Positions 12,285 through 24,600 of a stretch of 64,000 nucleotides of DNA are shown here, in pieces. A program made the translations under genes and the position numbers. The notes beneath the pieces were generated by a model. That model was not told where the DNA came from and searched no databases. It saw nothing but the letters and a program-made list of their open reading frames with translations. Position 1 is the first letter of the stretch; the number at the start of each line of letters is the position of its first letter. Source of the stretch: Haemonchus contortus (taxonomy: Eukaryota; Nematoda; Chromadorea; Rhabditida; Trichostrongylidae); assembly GCA_000469685.2 (NCBI GenBank), contig LS997566.1:2198061-2262060 (forward strand), read 5' to 3'.

Positions 12285-12770
12285 TTAAGCCTTCACTTGG
12301 TGTTGCCGGGAATGAAACTGTAAGATTTTGAACAGATGGAGTGGAATTGCTAAGAGGTTTTTGAAACTGATCCATTGGCTCCTATAAATAGTGAGAGGTA
12401 GCAAGATGTGAAATATGAGTTTGGTTGCTTGAACTCGACAGAGTGATTTAATCGTGAGAAGCTTTATCTTACTATAGCTTGATTCGAGGCCCAGGTTCTT
12501 CAACAAAGAGGGGGGGGGTCTCTCCTGGGTTTTAGACATAACGACACATGCGGCAAACGATTTCTGTCTAAATTCATAGCTCTGAAAGAATTTAGTTGCC
12601 GACACGACAACAAGTCCGTATATCCCCTGTTGGGTAACCCTCAATAAAGGTGTGCGGCTCACCTTGGTGAAATGACCATCTTTCCAGGGTATGAGCTTGA
12701 AAAGGTGGTCATTTCGCATCTCCTGGATTATTCCAGGATAATGTTTCTTTAGATTTCCCGGGAGAAGCAT
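12285..12770 (-). CDS. Unrecognised 161-codon open frame
   Basis: After the LINE frame this is the longest open frame in the window. The protein has no motif I recognise, no signal peptide and no membrane segment. It crosses a run of nine G at about 12507-12516, which is read as a proline run. Another, unrelated open frame overlaps it on the same strand at 12127-12375. There is no clear splice context at either end. It may be a chance open frame or a fragment of an unknown element. Confidence 0.15.
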   Translation of the reverse strand: MLLPGNLKKHYPGIIQEMRNDHLFKLIPWKDGHFTKVSRTPLLRVTQQGIYGLVVVSATKFFQSYEFRQKSFAACVVMSKTQERPPPSLLKNLGLESSYSKIKLLTIKSLCRVQATKLIFHILLPLTIYRSQWISFKNLLAIPLHLFKILQFHSRQHQVKA

Positions 12771-13619
12771 CTTGTAGAACTCAATGAGCCTAATTCGATG
12801 GCGGAGGTTTTGGAAACCCTGACTTCAAACCGATAATGAAAGAAGCAAATACACCAAATTACGTTTTTCACGTGAGTTCAGAATCCATAAGGGCTTTCAG
12901 CGGATGCCGTGACAGCGCAATGAATTCCTGCACGTTATTTAGCCCACCAGGAGTCTTGCTCGATCCCATCTGAGCTGCGCCAACCCCTATCTCCCGCTCA
13001 GGGCTTCTGAGTATGCATTTGATCCGCTCAAAGGTCAGCAGTGTACAGATTAGTATTCTTGTTCTCTCCAAGATATCCTTTGCCATAATAAGACCCTGGC
13101 TGAGGTGATGTTTGATCGAGGGTTCGAGCCCTCAGTTTCGAACAATTGGGGCAGTTGCCCTTCATGATTTTTGATGATTATTTTCCAAATAAATTTCCTA
13201 GTAAATTCTGAATTGAAGGAACTATTTCTAATTGATTTTTCCATCCTCGGAAGAGGCTATAGAACAGAACAGGCACACGCTGAAATGTATACTCCCTTCA
13301 GAGGAACAGTCGATGCACTTAGGTGACTGGAAAACGTCTGTGATCATTTCAAGTGGTTTGATGAGACCTTTTAAGCGTCTCACCAGGTAAATATAGCAAT
13401 GTATAGCGAAATGACTGAGACCGGTTTGTATTTTTATGTTTAAATAAAGTCAAATGTGCACCTCTGCAGGGTCTACCTAATAGGCAGCAATTTTTCATGA
13501 AATCACAACGGTAATCACTATCGACACTGCTCTGGACGTATACTTAGAAAGAGCTTCCCTAGTATCCATTGCCAGCTGTTAGAGGCCAACTCCAAGAAGT
13601 AATTCATTCCCGCAACATT
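12771..13619. other. Stretch without a recognised gene; B-box-like motif near 13122
   Basis: A perfect GGTTCGAGCCC motif sits near 13122-13132 with a TGGCTGAGGTG motif about 16 bases upstream. That is too close for a real tRNA. Otherwise I see nothing to support. Confidence 0.35.
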
Positions 13620-13850
13620 ACCTTGTGCCCCATGTATTTTCATTTCCCTTCTTTTCGAGGTTGTAAGGGCATTTCAATGAGTGCATATATGGTTTGGAAG
13701 GGGCAAGCCGATGTGCATATCATCGCTTTTGTCTTCTCAGATGGGTATGGTGCCATATATCAGACCCTGTAAAGGTGTACGACTTGGTGCTTGGACGGCA
13801 TCGATCCTGGATTCGATCCCTGAGCTATAGGTGTGGTATGCGCCGCCGCG
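13620..13850 (-). mobile_element. tRNA-derived SINE copy, reverse orientation, degenerate 3' part
   Basis: Clear reverse match in agccgatgtgcatatcat, cttttgtcttctcagatggg, and cgatcctggattcgatccct near the right end, which is the complement of the B box. The left part is poorly preserved. Confidence 0.75.
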
Positions 13851-15459
13851 CTGTAATTGATATTAAGGTTTTATAATTTTGAAAAAGTTGATTAGGGAAA
13901 GAACAAATTTGACGATTGATGGGGAATGATGGGCGACCCAGGAGTCAAAGTGACGAGAATTTGGGCGACAAGAACGGAAGCTTACACTTGTCATCATAAG
14001 GAATACTTATGTCGGCTGGGTGGGGCTTTGTGAAACCCGATCGAAAACCCAAAAGTCTTGATAAAATATTTGATGAGGACAGTACGTGATAGGGAACACA
14101 TGGGACGTTGAAAGGAATATTCCGTAGCGAAGCGTAGTAATCTGCATAAACGACATTGCCCCAGGTTTAACCAGCCTTTTCGGGATCTTCGGATTCGTGT
14201 TCTCCTCAAGACCGTAATGTTATTCGAATGCGATTTCTATTTAGTTACTTCTTGCATAGACTGGCCAGCAGTAAAAGTCCTTCTAGACAAGGTCAGTAGG
14301 TCATCAGAACGTTTGGCTATGAGTAACGGATAGAATTCCGGATCAAACTTCATTACATTCGGTGATGTAGCATATGAAACTCGATCTTGGGGTTATGCTT
14401 AGGCTACCGGCGTCACCTACCACTGCCTTGGTTGCGGTGGAAGGATATTGTGGCTGGTGGCCACGAATAATGTGCGAGACATCTTAAGTGAAGCTTTTTC
14501 TCGTTGAATAATTATGTTTTTCTCTGAAAACGTTCAAGCTCTTCTCTGAAACAAGAGTAGATGCAAAGTATTGGAAAAGTTGAGCAAAGTGCGATGTCTC
14601 AGAAAGTTGTCTCAAAACAAAATTGTCTTAGAAAAAGGACGGATGGAACGAGTTGGTGAGAAGGAAATGGGGAGCTAACTGAGGATTCGTGTATAGCTAA
14701 CTGCTTGAAGAATCAGAAAATCGGGGCATTAGGAGTAGCAAGGAGGATTTGGGAAGAAGTGATGCGAAAAAAATACAAAAGGATCATTTCGTTGGGAAGA
14801 AATCAAGGGATTAACTAGGAGTCCTTGTACGGCTAACTAGTTTGAAAGTGGAAAGTTCGGCGTTAAAAAATCGCTTTGGGGGTTTGAAGAAGTATTTGAA
14901 AGGAGCTGGTCCCTATTCAGTTTGTTGAGTTGCAAATCCCAGAAGCTCGAAATGGGCATTTTGCTAATGAACTGATCCGGTGCTGATCCGGGCAGATTAG
15001 ACCAGAGCTTATCCCCCAAGCCACTTTTCTTCTTACAGTGAGGTCTAATCTGCTCTGTCTCAAAGCCGACAGAGTAAATCGGGAAATCCTTAGCATATCG
15101 GATTGCCACGGAGTAAATATGCACGAGAATTTCGAAGAATCGGGTGAAAAGCCGATAGACAGCTCTCATTTTTAGCAGAGCCACCTAATCGACTTTCATC
15201 TTTGATGTTAGCTGTTCAGGCTTGCACAATGACATGTGAGGCCGGCCCACCTACACAAATCTGACACATACCAGTAATAACTGGAATGATGCTTCGCAGC
15301 ATGGATGGCTTAAGCTTCGAGCCGGATATGGTTTATAACAGGTCACATGGAAGCAAAAGGCAAAAGGGAAGCTGAATTGCGCCAGACTAGTGGTCGAATC
15401 GAAACAACACTTTAATAGGTTTTTTCTGAATAATGGTCTCCAAGAACCACTGGAGTTGG
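13851..15459. other. Stretch without a recognised gene; small inverted repeat
   Basis: A perfect 12-bp inverted repeat (gcagattagacc at 14992-15003, its complement at 15042-15053) encloses 38 bases. A 115-codon minus frame at 14837-15184 covers it but is not recognisable. Confidence 0.35.
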
Positions 15460-15603
15460 GCCATATATGTATGTGCATCTCGATAAATGTAAGACTTCTG
15501 GGAAAGCCCTTAAGTTCGTGAGCTCGCCTGCCCAAGTAGTCGATCCAAAGTTCAATCTATGCCTGTGATAACATCCCTTCCATCGCATTGCTTCCACCAC
15601 AGT
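15460..15603 (-). mobile_element. Degenerate tRNA-derived SINE head, reverse orientation
   Basis: The order of weak matches fits the complement of the SINE head: gggaaagccctt, agtcgatccaaagttcaat (degraded B box), tatgcctgtgataa and ccaccaca at the right end. Divergence is high. Confidence 0.45.
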
Positions 15604-16096
15604 CCTTCACCCTCATTTTTCTCGATCATGTACAAAAATGATAGAAAAGAAAACTATCGCGAGATAAAAGACAAAAAAGAAAAGCAATCTGAAAGAAGCT
15701 AACCTATCAAAACTCACGGCCATAATGAAAAGGGCGTATTTTCAATTTTTAAAGGTACTAATGGGAGCTGTAAGTTTGTCAACAGGATAACTGGAGCCTC
15801 CAGCCCCGGCCACAACAAGGTAAAAAAGCCATCGAATCTGAAAGCTCGACAATTCGTCTCCATGTAAAAAATCTTTGTTGCTCACCGTCAATATTTACAA
15901 GAGCATTGAACTGAAAAGTTTGCGGAAGTTGGAAAAAAACTCTGTCGAATTGTCATCAAATCGGACAAAGAGCAAGGCGACCCTTGTGTGAGTTTGGTAT
16001 TGAGTGGGACTTTTTTGAACTCGTTATGCTTAGTTGACAAAGATGACATTGATGACGCTATGGTGCAAATGCTGGGACCAAATGTGGGCTAAAATT
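15604..16096. other. Stretch without a recognised gene
   Basis: AT-rich sequence with purine-rich runs; nothing supportable. Confidence 0.4.
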
Positions 16097-16396
16097 GGTG
16101 GTGGTGTAGTGGCAAGTGGCGCACTATATCACACGCACGGTCAGGGGTTCGAATCCCGGATCGATGCCCGCCTAGGCCAACCAAGCCTTCCATCCCTCCG
16201 GGGTCGGTGAATTGGTACCAGAGTCGTCTGGGAGGATAAAAGCACTGACTTGTATATCGGCTGGCCACCGCGAGTCATTGTATAGACCACACACGCACTC
16301 ATTACGCCACTACGATTCTGAGTGGAAGTCGAGTGCGGGGGGCATCCCTCAGACGGGATTGATTAACGCCAAAAACTTTATCCTTTTACTTTATTC
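16097..16396 (+). mobile_element. tRNA-derived SINE, reference copy
   Basis: The best-preserved copy, about 300 bp. The head carries an A box (tagtggcaagtgg, 16107-16119) and a perfect B box (ggttcgaatcc, 16146-16156), 26 bases apart. This is the arrangement of an internal RNA polymerase III promoter. The head resembles tRNA-Val: it has gtggtgtagtgg near the start and a tcacacgca block where the valine CAC anticodon loop would lie. The remaining 230 bp is a non-tRNA body shared by all copies. There is no coding capacity, so movement would need reverse transcriptase supplied in trans. The 3' end is pyrimidine-rich, not poly(A). Confidence 0.92.
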
Positions 16397-18429
16397 CAGC
16401 TGAGCGGCCTTCTAAGGGCAATCCTCATTGGCTAGCCTAAAACAAAAGTCGGCGCAACAGGACCTTAGCCATTGAAGAGCTTAAGACGGCTGAAGGTGTC
16501 TCAGTTAGGAGGCTCAAATCCGACCCCATCCTATTAATACTGTTTATCGACCCCTTTCGCCCATGTTGTTGTACCATATCAGTGCGCATGGATGAACTGG
16601 ATGAAAAATTAGTTTAGAAGGCAAACGTTTGAAGGACAGCAGTTCATAGTGCTGGGAAAGGTCAATTACGCTTTCAACCTCGTCCGCAACTTTTGTTACA
16701 GTTGGAAGTACAGCGCAATTTTTCGGAGGTTTCACTAGGAGCCATTTCGTTTGCTCTTTATTGATCTTTATTGAAATATGGAGGAGGTGGTAGACGAGGA
16801 ACGGTGATTGGGTAACCCTACAAATCAAACGTACTTTGAGACCTGTAGATGTTTACTCAGGTTGGGTACTCAATCTTTTCTACTTGGTTACATATTTACA
16901 AGCTTGTCAAGAAGATTTCGCACAAAAATGGCCTCACCTTGTCCCCATATGTCACAGTGGGAATACAAGGGGGAGTCACTGTCAGCAAATCTCAAAGGGG
17001 TTGTTCACAAATCACAAGACTAGCAGTTTTTGAAGAAAGGTAAAATGGAAAAAAAGAAAAAGGTGGCAATGAAATTTAGAAATTAGAAGACGAATTTAGA
17101 AGGAAGCGATATTGCGCCTCATGGTTTTCGATCGTGCTTGTACATCTGAGAACAAGTTCCAAAGAGTCCAAATCACAAGGACATATCGAAACACTCACAT
17201 AGACACGCACACATGGATGCTCGTCTGTTTGCCTAAAATGGCCTTCGTGTATCCGGGTAGAAGAAAAGTAGGTGGGCGCTATATAATGACGAGTAATGTC
17301 ATCATTTTCATAGGTGTGACCACTTGGTAGCGGAACTTCACCTTTTTTTTCGGGGAACTTTTTAGAATCAGACAGAAAGTAGAGACTGGCACACTGATCA
17401 TATGTGTCCATAGGTCAGAGTGTTTGAAAGAGGTTTTTATTTACTCCATGAAGAAAATCCTTTTTTTAACTGAATTCCAAACAAAATCTTTAGTTGGGGA
17501 GCTATCAATGCATTGTTTTTTGGCGTTATTTGAACTCGTTTCGTGTTGCGTTACGCATTTCAATTTCATTCAAAATCGCAGTAGCGTTTGAATGCGTAGA
17601 TGGTCTATACAATTTCCCTTCACGGACCATTCAACGACCAATCAATGCGTATTGCTGTGGTTTTACATTCCCAGAGAAACCTGGTACCATTTACACTATT
17701 CCACCAAAAGGCCCTTCTTGCCACTACCTCATCCCAATTGTAGAAAATTTTGTCTAAAGGGAATACTTCGAACTCGATGTGGTATTTCCTCCTTTTCATT
17801 AGGGAAGGTAGATTTTTCCAGCGAAATGAAGGGTACTCTTTGCACTCACTCTTGATTGCCAAGTAAATTGAACTGAGAGCAACCCATGAGTACAGGGGCG
17901 ACACAACGGTTCACGCTAGGCATATGACTAGAGCGGAATGAACGATCTCGGCCGGGAGCTGACCGTCCACCATAGTTAGCCGATTTGCCATTCCCGACTG
18001 ACTTTCGTGTCTCCTGCTCAATAGAAGTCTTTTTGGGTAGATAGACGTATCGCGTCACCAAACACTCACCCTAACTGGTAAGCAATGACTGCTCTAGTGA
18101 ATGGCAAAATTTATGAGCATGGTATCAATTTATGGCCGAAAAAGTTTGAGGAAATGTGTTGACACTAATGGTACATACTTTGATCAGCGTTATTGAGCGG
18201 TTTCAATTACTTCTGTTCTGTGAACGTACATAATGTCTCAAAGGGCAATCCGCAAAAATTGGCACTGACTGGTCTGCTTAGGTCACAGCCTAGCTAAGAA
18301 AATTCCATCATCATTTTCCGAAACACGGTCTCCATGTCTCCCATCCAATTCTCCGAAAAAAAAGGTTGTTGAGGGGGAAGAGAGGTGTAAAGATACCGCA
18401 GTATCGCAAGGCTATAAACAGGAAGTATA
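16397..18429. other. Stretch without a recognised gene
   Basis: Short overlapping frames in several phases (16808-17043 in three frames at once; 17076-17411 against 17112-17330) argue for chance openings. No named family is visible. Confidence 0.4.
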
Positions 18430-18706
18430 AAGTTTTGGGCGCTAATCAATCTTGTCTGCGGGATGCGCTCTGCATTCAACTTCCACTCGGAATTGTGGTG
18501 GTGTCCTGAACTTACAGTTGCTTACGCAACGATTTACGGTGGCCAGCCGATGTATATTTAGTGCTTTCATCGTCTCAAGCGAGTCTGGTATCAATTAACT
18601 GAACCCAAAGGATGAAAGGCTTGATTGACATGGGCGAGTATCGACCCGGGATTCGATCCCTGGACTATGCGTGCGCTACGTGGCCCTGCACCATCTCCGC
18701 CCTTCG
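18430..18706 (-). mobile_element. tRNA-derived SINE, near full length, reverse orientation
   Basis: The complement of the whole element is present: gctaatcaatcttgtctg at the left, aacttccactcggaat, ggccagccgatgtatat, gtgctttcatcgtctc, then cgggattcgatccctgg (B-box complement near 18648-18663) and a cctgcaccatctccgcc head at the right. Confidence 0.88.
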
Positions 18707-19687
18707 TTAACTAAAGTCATGGAAAATTAGAAATGTTCAAATAGCTATTGACTCCATTACTTCATCCGTAGGGTGGATCCAGCTAGATTAGCGAATCCTC
18801 TCTCCAAAGGAGCCGAATCCTCTCACATGCTCCTCAACAACCTTTCGGCATTAGTGCCAGTAAGAGTGATCGGTGGACGTCTCGATTCGGTTTCGGTCAT
18901 TGAAGCCTTGCTTTGTCTTGGAAGTTGTTTTCATATTCACCAGAACCTTTTTCAAAGGCATCTTCAGTAGTCGCACACAGCCGTAGAGGAGATGCATATT
19001 TCGTACTCCTGACTTGATGACATTACACATCCGGGCATTAGGCCATCGAAAAAAAAGGGTCCGTCTCGACGAGACGTGGACAATAGCTTCCTTTGTCATC
19101 TTTCGCCATTTTTCTCGCTCTTGCTGAATTATCATCATTTCCTGATTTGATTAAAGTCATTTGTGCACGAAGTGCATTTGTCCGCAGATAAGGACGATAA
19201 CGATCGAGACAGCAAATCGAATAAAAAAAAGGAAGTTCCAGTATGGAACTTGGACATCAACAACTCCAACCATAATTTTTGAAATGGGTGTGCGAAAAGC
19301 GGAATGATTCGACCAGAGAACACGCGCAGAGTATTTCTTCATTTCATGAAAGATTGTTTGGCACTTTTAAGACTTTCGGGGTTACGCCATGCATCTATTT
19401 TGTCTCTGAAACCGCATAAGGGATATGAAAGCTACTCAATCTCCATAGCTAGTAACGAACTTCACACAATATCTTCATAAGTATTTCAATTTCATAAGTG
19501 AAAAGTCATCAGTCCTCCCAAGAGGAGGAGCAGTCTGATAAACGCAAATGAAAATGGGAACAGGGTTGGTCCTAGAAGAATTATTTCGTTACAGATTTCC
19601 TCAGACCCTGGATTGAATCCGTCAGAGGGAAGTTGGTTCGTCATATTCAGTTCCTAATTTAGGAAAAGCGATTACGAGTCGTTGGAT
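18707..19687. other. Stretch without a recognised gene
   Basis: Opposing frames at 18773-18970 and 18851-19138 are unrecognised. Nothing else is supported. Confidence 0.4.
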
Positions 19688-19760
19688 AAGCCCAAGAAGA
19701 TTTGAACTGCGAAGTAAACAGCGAGATTATGACGCCTTTCGCTACTGATCCATTTGGCCT
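19688..19760 (-). other. tRNA-like sequence, probably a pseudogene or SINE relic
   Basis: On the minus strand an A-box match TAGCGAAAGGCG (19733-19744) and a B-box match AGTTCAAATCT (19698-19708) are spaced as in a tRNA. A seven-base acceptor pairing of AGGCCAA with the 3' end is mostly satisfied, but the T stem pairs poorly and position 8 is not T. I therefore do not call an intact tRNA. A second sequence of similar build lies at 47461-47531. Confidence 0.3.
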
Positions 19761-20459
19761 ATGTCTTGAAATGGTGTCGTTCCTTCAATTCGGTATTATT
19801 TAAAGACGATTGTACGGACTCGGAAAGCTCGATTCAGGAGGCTATCTAATCGGAAGCGATAGACAGCTCCACGCGAAGTGTTTCTCGGTCCTGTCGATTC
19901 TCTACCACATCCGTCAAGATAAAAACCCCGACATGATCAAATATTGGAAGAAATAAGTCTAGGACATATCAAATTGCCAATTCAATTTTAAACGAATTTT
20001 GATGGAATGACATTTTTCGAGGAAGTTTTCTGTTACCGTTCGAATTGGGAGAAGAAAGCGGTGGTTCTTTGGCAGAGATAACAAACGGACCCTTAGGTTA
20101 TTCGTGGTAAAGGCAGTCTCTATAAAGAGGGAGATTCACAGAATGGTGGGGTACACGGGATGGAAAGACCGACTACTGAGTAACAGCATGCTCTGAATTT
20201 GTGAAATTTATCGCATGGCGATGGGCTGGCTGGTTGTGAAGTGAGGTAATGAGGCGCTGCAAATGGCGACAAAACTATTATGTCTACCACTACCATCAAC
20301 TAAACCGAAAACGACCAGCGGTGGTGTCGCTGGACGGGGGATAATCTGTCATGTTGCCATCGAAAATGTCAGCGGATATCTGTCACATGACAGATGTCCA
20401 GATATGTTATATAGTTCTACTACGGAAACATTATTACGTGTATAATAGCCCTGACTAAC

Positions 20460-20685
20460 AGTGGTGGTGTAGTCGTAAAAGGCGCACTATCCTTTCCACT
20501 CCTTCAGGGTTGGCGTCAGGCTCGTGTGGGACGATAAAACATTGGCTTGTACATTGGCTAGCCACCGCAAGTCATTGTAGAGGCTACATACGCACTTGAG
20601 CGCTACTATGCTGAATGGAAGTCGAAAGCCGGGAGCATCCCTTAGAAGGGGATTGATTAGCAACGAAGACCTTATTCTGGGTTCT
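20460..20685 (+). mobile_element. tRNA-derived SINE copy with internal deletion
   Basis: The head gtggtggtgtagtcgtaaaa and ggcgcactat is joined directly to the tccttcagggttgg part of the body, so the B box and about 60 bp are missing. The remainder matches to the 3' end (ggcttgtacattggctag, gctgaatggaagtcgaaag, ggggattgattag). Without a B box it should be unable to recruit TFIIIC. Confidence 0.82.
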
Positions 20686-21439
20686 AGCTATGGTGCTTGG
20701 AGACAGGCAGAGGGGTACGGAATTCTAAGTGAGAGAGTATGGGCTTAGAAGAGCGTGTAAGCTTTGTCTCAGCACCTGGAAGTTCTCAGACGAGGTCATT
20801 CAGAATGATATTCATTGAAACCAGAAAAAAGTGGAAGTAGAGACTTGTTTGAACATCGACTTATACGAACTGGCTTTATTTTTCCTTGTTTCCGTAATAG
20901 TACCCATAAAACATGTGGGGGCAACTCAGCGATACGATGATCGCAAGTTTGAATGTTCTATAATGGATACCTAATTAGGTGATTGAGGGCTCTCATTCGC
21001 TCAGTCCGAAACGGATTGTATTGGGTCTGAAGGGAAGTTGAGGGTCCTCTGATAGCAACGAAGCTACGGGCTCTGAAATATAAAATTTGTAGGAATCTTC
21101 GTCGACCTTTGAAATCAAGTTGCTCCAGATCCCCTCCATTCAGCTGTTATCCGCCCTTTCTAATTTATTTTTCCAAAGACGTCAAGTAAATAGGAGGACG
21201 TGAAAGTGGATGGCCCTCTTATTGAAATTTCGTGGGCGGAATAGTCGGTGGATTGTTCTTGCCCAATGTATAATAATAAATCTTGTCTCAGTCAATTGCT
21301 CTGAGTCAAACAGTCGGCGTTGGGCATATAAAGAGGGTAAAAACAGTGTTATACATGGTGCCCACGTACAGATGGCTATACAATTATACATTGACAAAAT
21401 GCATATGTTCTGGTTGCCTTTGGGTGGACTATAGGGTAG
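20686..21439. other. Stretch without a recognised gene
   Basis: Opposing frames at 21182-21499 and 21210-21434 are unrecognised. Confidence 0.35.
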
Positions 21440-21660
21440 AGTATCAGACGGCACACTCATGAACATAGCCCATGGATCGAGACTTCCCCAACTGCCCAAC
21501 TATGCCATTCATCCCTGCAGAGTAGATCGATAAGTACCATACATGGAAGGATGAGAACCATGACGACTAGGTTGGCCACTCCGAGTAACGGTATGAGCCC
21601 CATACTTTTCAACACACTATTACGATTCTGAATGGATGTTAAGTCATCATGTTTCACCGC
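21440..21660 (+). mobile_element. Degenerate tRNA-derived SINE copy
   Basis: Weak but ordered matches: cggcacactca, catggatcgaga, ccattcatccctgcag, gataagtaccatac, ggaaggatgagaa, and a better 3' match actattacgattctgaatgg. Old copy. Confidence 0.5.
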
Positions 21661-24600
21661 TCAAATCCTCCTAATGATCAGAAGTAGACGGCATGGCTCA
21701 TGCTTGTTGGGCAGATCCACAATCTTGCGCGGTCCAATAACTCTTTCAGACTTCGAAGCAGCGCGAACCTACAGTTACTATTTGATTGATTTAGTGAGAT
21801 TCCTTTCTTGAAAGCCACTTTGGACCATCTATTCAGGAACTCGGAAACAGCTGAAAAGTCATTGCGACCCCCCCCCCCCTTCAAAAAAAAAGTGAACAAA
21901 CTACTTTGGCGTGGCGTATTTGAAGAAAGCAGAATTGCTTTCACTGAACCACCTCAAGCCATTTCTATTAAAGCGGTAAACAAATTAGAACAGAGGTAAA
22001 GGGGTCGTTGAAGCTATTGTGCGGTAAGAGGGTTTGTGAATAAATTTGAGGGATTTATGGAAAGAAAAATTTGGACTTTGGTTCCGACTTGAGGAGAAAA
22101 TAGATTTAATCGGTGTTTCTACCTCTTCGATGGTTATCTGGCCCCTTTTTCTTTATTTCAGGGGATGACCAATAGCTGAATCAGAAATGGAAGCAAAGTT
22201 CGCTAATCTAATCTCCCGATGAGAAGCTTTTGCCGGATTTGTCTGTCATACAAATGGGTGGGCGTCGAAGAGAACGTCAGCGCTTCTATTTTGATGCTGT
22301 CCTATGATTTGAGAAAATAGTGATGTGTAATCATCCTCATTTTTGGAGCTCATACCATAAATTACAGCAATCCTGACTCATAAGAGTTATCCAGCTTCAT
22401 GAAGTTTGAAATTTCAAGCTGTGCAGGTCGCCAAGAAGAAATGAATGCAAAAAGATTGCTGTTGAGAGAGAGCTGTACACACAACGAGGAGAGAGCCTCC
22501 CCATTCTCCCATCCGATACTTTCCGCTATTCCTGGGATACTAAGGGTTCACCTGAAGATGCTACCCAACAGTATCCACCTTGGGTAACAGCATGAGTAAC
22601 AAATTCAGTCCCAGTAAACTGCTCCGCTTTAGTGCCGGCGAAATTGATGTGGGTGGCGGAACCGAACAAGAACGTAAAAAAATCATAAGTCTCAATCGTG
22701 ATGATCTACTGAAGTACTGATAACTGACAATACTGTAATAGCTCGTATCAAATGTGATCTCAGAGACAGGGATGATTCAAGGACTCCAGCCTGAGTGGAG
22801 GGTCCTGAAATAGTGAGATATGGAGAAGAGACTGCCGACAAGCAGAATGAAGAACATTCAAGTTGTACGACGGAAGGGCAGTCTTCGAAATCCACTCGCT
22901 CGGAAATCAAAAAGTAGGAAGACTTACTCCGTACTCTGTTCGCTAGTGCATTCGGAAAGAAAAATCCCCGAATATGAAAAAGCAGCGCTAATGTCCCATT
23001 TCCAAACTGGTAATACTATGTAAAGGAGTGGTTCTGCTGCCACACTAGTGTTTGGTTTACCGGGGTTACTAAGCTGTAGGGGCGATGGAGCAATATGAGA
23101 CAGCGCAATACCATTCCCTACACAACAGTCAACGTACGAGTGCACTCTTTGAATTTTCAGAGTGAACTATACTAGAACAAATTGTTCGTGAAGAAAAGTA
23201 GGGTTCTGCCCCTCCCTGTCTTCAGAGGCCACAGGCCATGGAAAAGTCAGAGAAAACAAACATTTGAGCAAGGGCCATCCACGAAAAACAAAAAAGTATT
23301 TCCGTCCAGAGAGCTAACTATAAAAATTCACATCGATTAATGATCGGCCCTGACTATTTTATTTCCAGCAGCACGTTTTATAAAAAGAGAAAGTAGGTAT
23401 GTTACTGTTACTGGGCTCGTAGATCTCTTGCCGACTCTGGAAAGGACTATCCGTCTTTTATGTAGCCAAAAACCATCTAGGTAAAACACAATAACAACGC
23501 AATGTCTGCCCGAAACGCCCACTGCCGCCAACCACGCCCACTCGAATTCGCTGCGAGTTGCAAGCGGCATGTTCACAGTGTCGTTCGCTATTCAAATTCG
23601 CTGTGTCAGTCGCAGCCGGAAATCCTTTAGAATGTCACTAATGTTCATCGCCTTCATACTTAGCGAATAGCTATCGTGGCGGCGAGAGGAGGTGTCCAAG
23701 TGCAAGGGGAAGGAAATAGATGGGCACCACGAAAGAAGAAGTTCAGTTCATGCTCGAATTCCTATCTAAGCAATAGACGTAAAGTAACTCGTAAAATGGT
23801 AAAGTCGTAGTGTAGTCGCGGTCTACCCCCCTAACTCTACGGCTAAACTTTACTTTTTGTAATCAAGCCTTAGTGGCGGTGCTGCAAATGTCTTTAGCAT
23901 TCTGTTCATCACGTTCCGTGAAATTTTTGGTTACCATTGGTTATCATGACGTCCGTTGTCATGCAGACTGCTGCTGACATTTGTATCAGTAAGCTCTAGT
24001 TTTTGTTGATGCTCGTCTTCATGCCAGTCACTGTACCGTTCTTTTAGCATATCTTAGATGTACAAAAAAATCCAGTTTTCCTTCGTACCTGCACCTATAC
24101 GCACCTATATGAGGGTTCATGATTGTTTTTTTCGAATCACCATCTTTGTCGGCGCTTTTTTTTTATGTTGTGCAACTTTTGGATGCAATTTCACAATATC
24201 CATATCCAATATCTAACCAATTCGCTGAGAGGTATTCTCTGCATCCTTCACTATATCATGAAAACATAATCATCACTCCAACAAATACCTTGTCGACCTA
24301 AGTTTGGGGTAGTGATAGTAGGAAACCCTAGCGGGGAGTTTATGGTCGTGGGCACGCGTTTTCGCGTTCTTGTCTGCGCCCTCTCAGCGAGGTGGTGTCC
24401 TATTAATCCTCGTTCTCCATATTATCAACTTTGTGTCCATGCGAGCTGACTGCAGCGAAATGAAACGTGCTTGGTTAAGGAGTTTTCAGTAGTTATGACT
24501 ACGCTCTCGCCTTTTGACAACTGTTATGATCAATACATCGCACCCTCTCAAAAAAAAAAAAAACGGAAGCGATTTTGTTTTCAGGTGACTTATTTTCGTC

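Noticed and set aside
13091..13140. Intact tRNA gene from the perfect GGTTCGAGCCC
   Set aside because: The only A-box-like motif is about 16 bases upstream, too close for a tRNA fold.
16146..16156. Genuine tRNA gene at the SINE head
   Set aside because: The acceptor stem does not form and the same head is joined to the same 230-bp body in many copies; it is a SINE.
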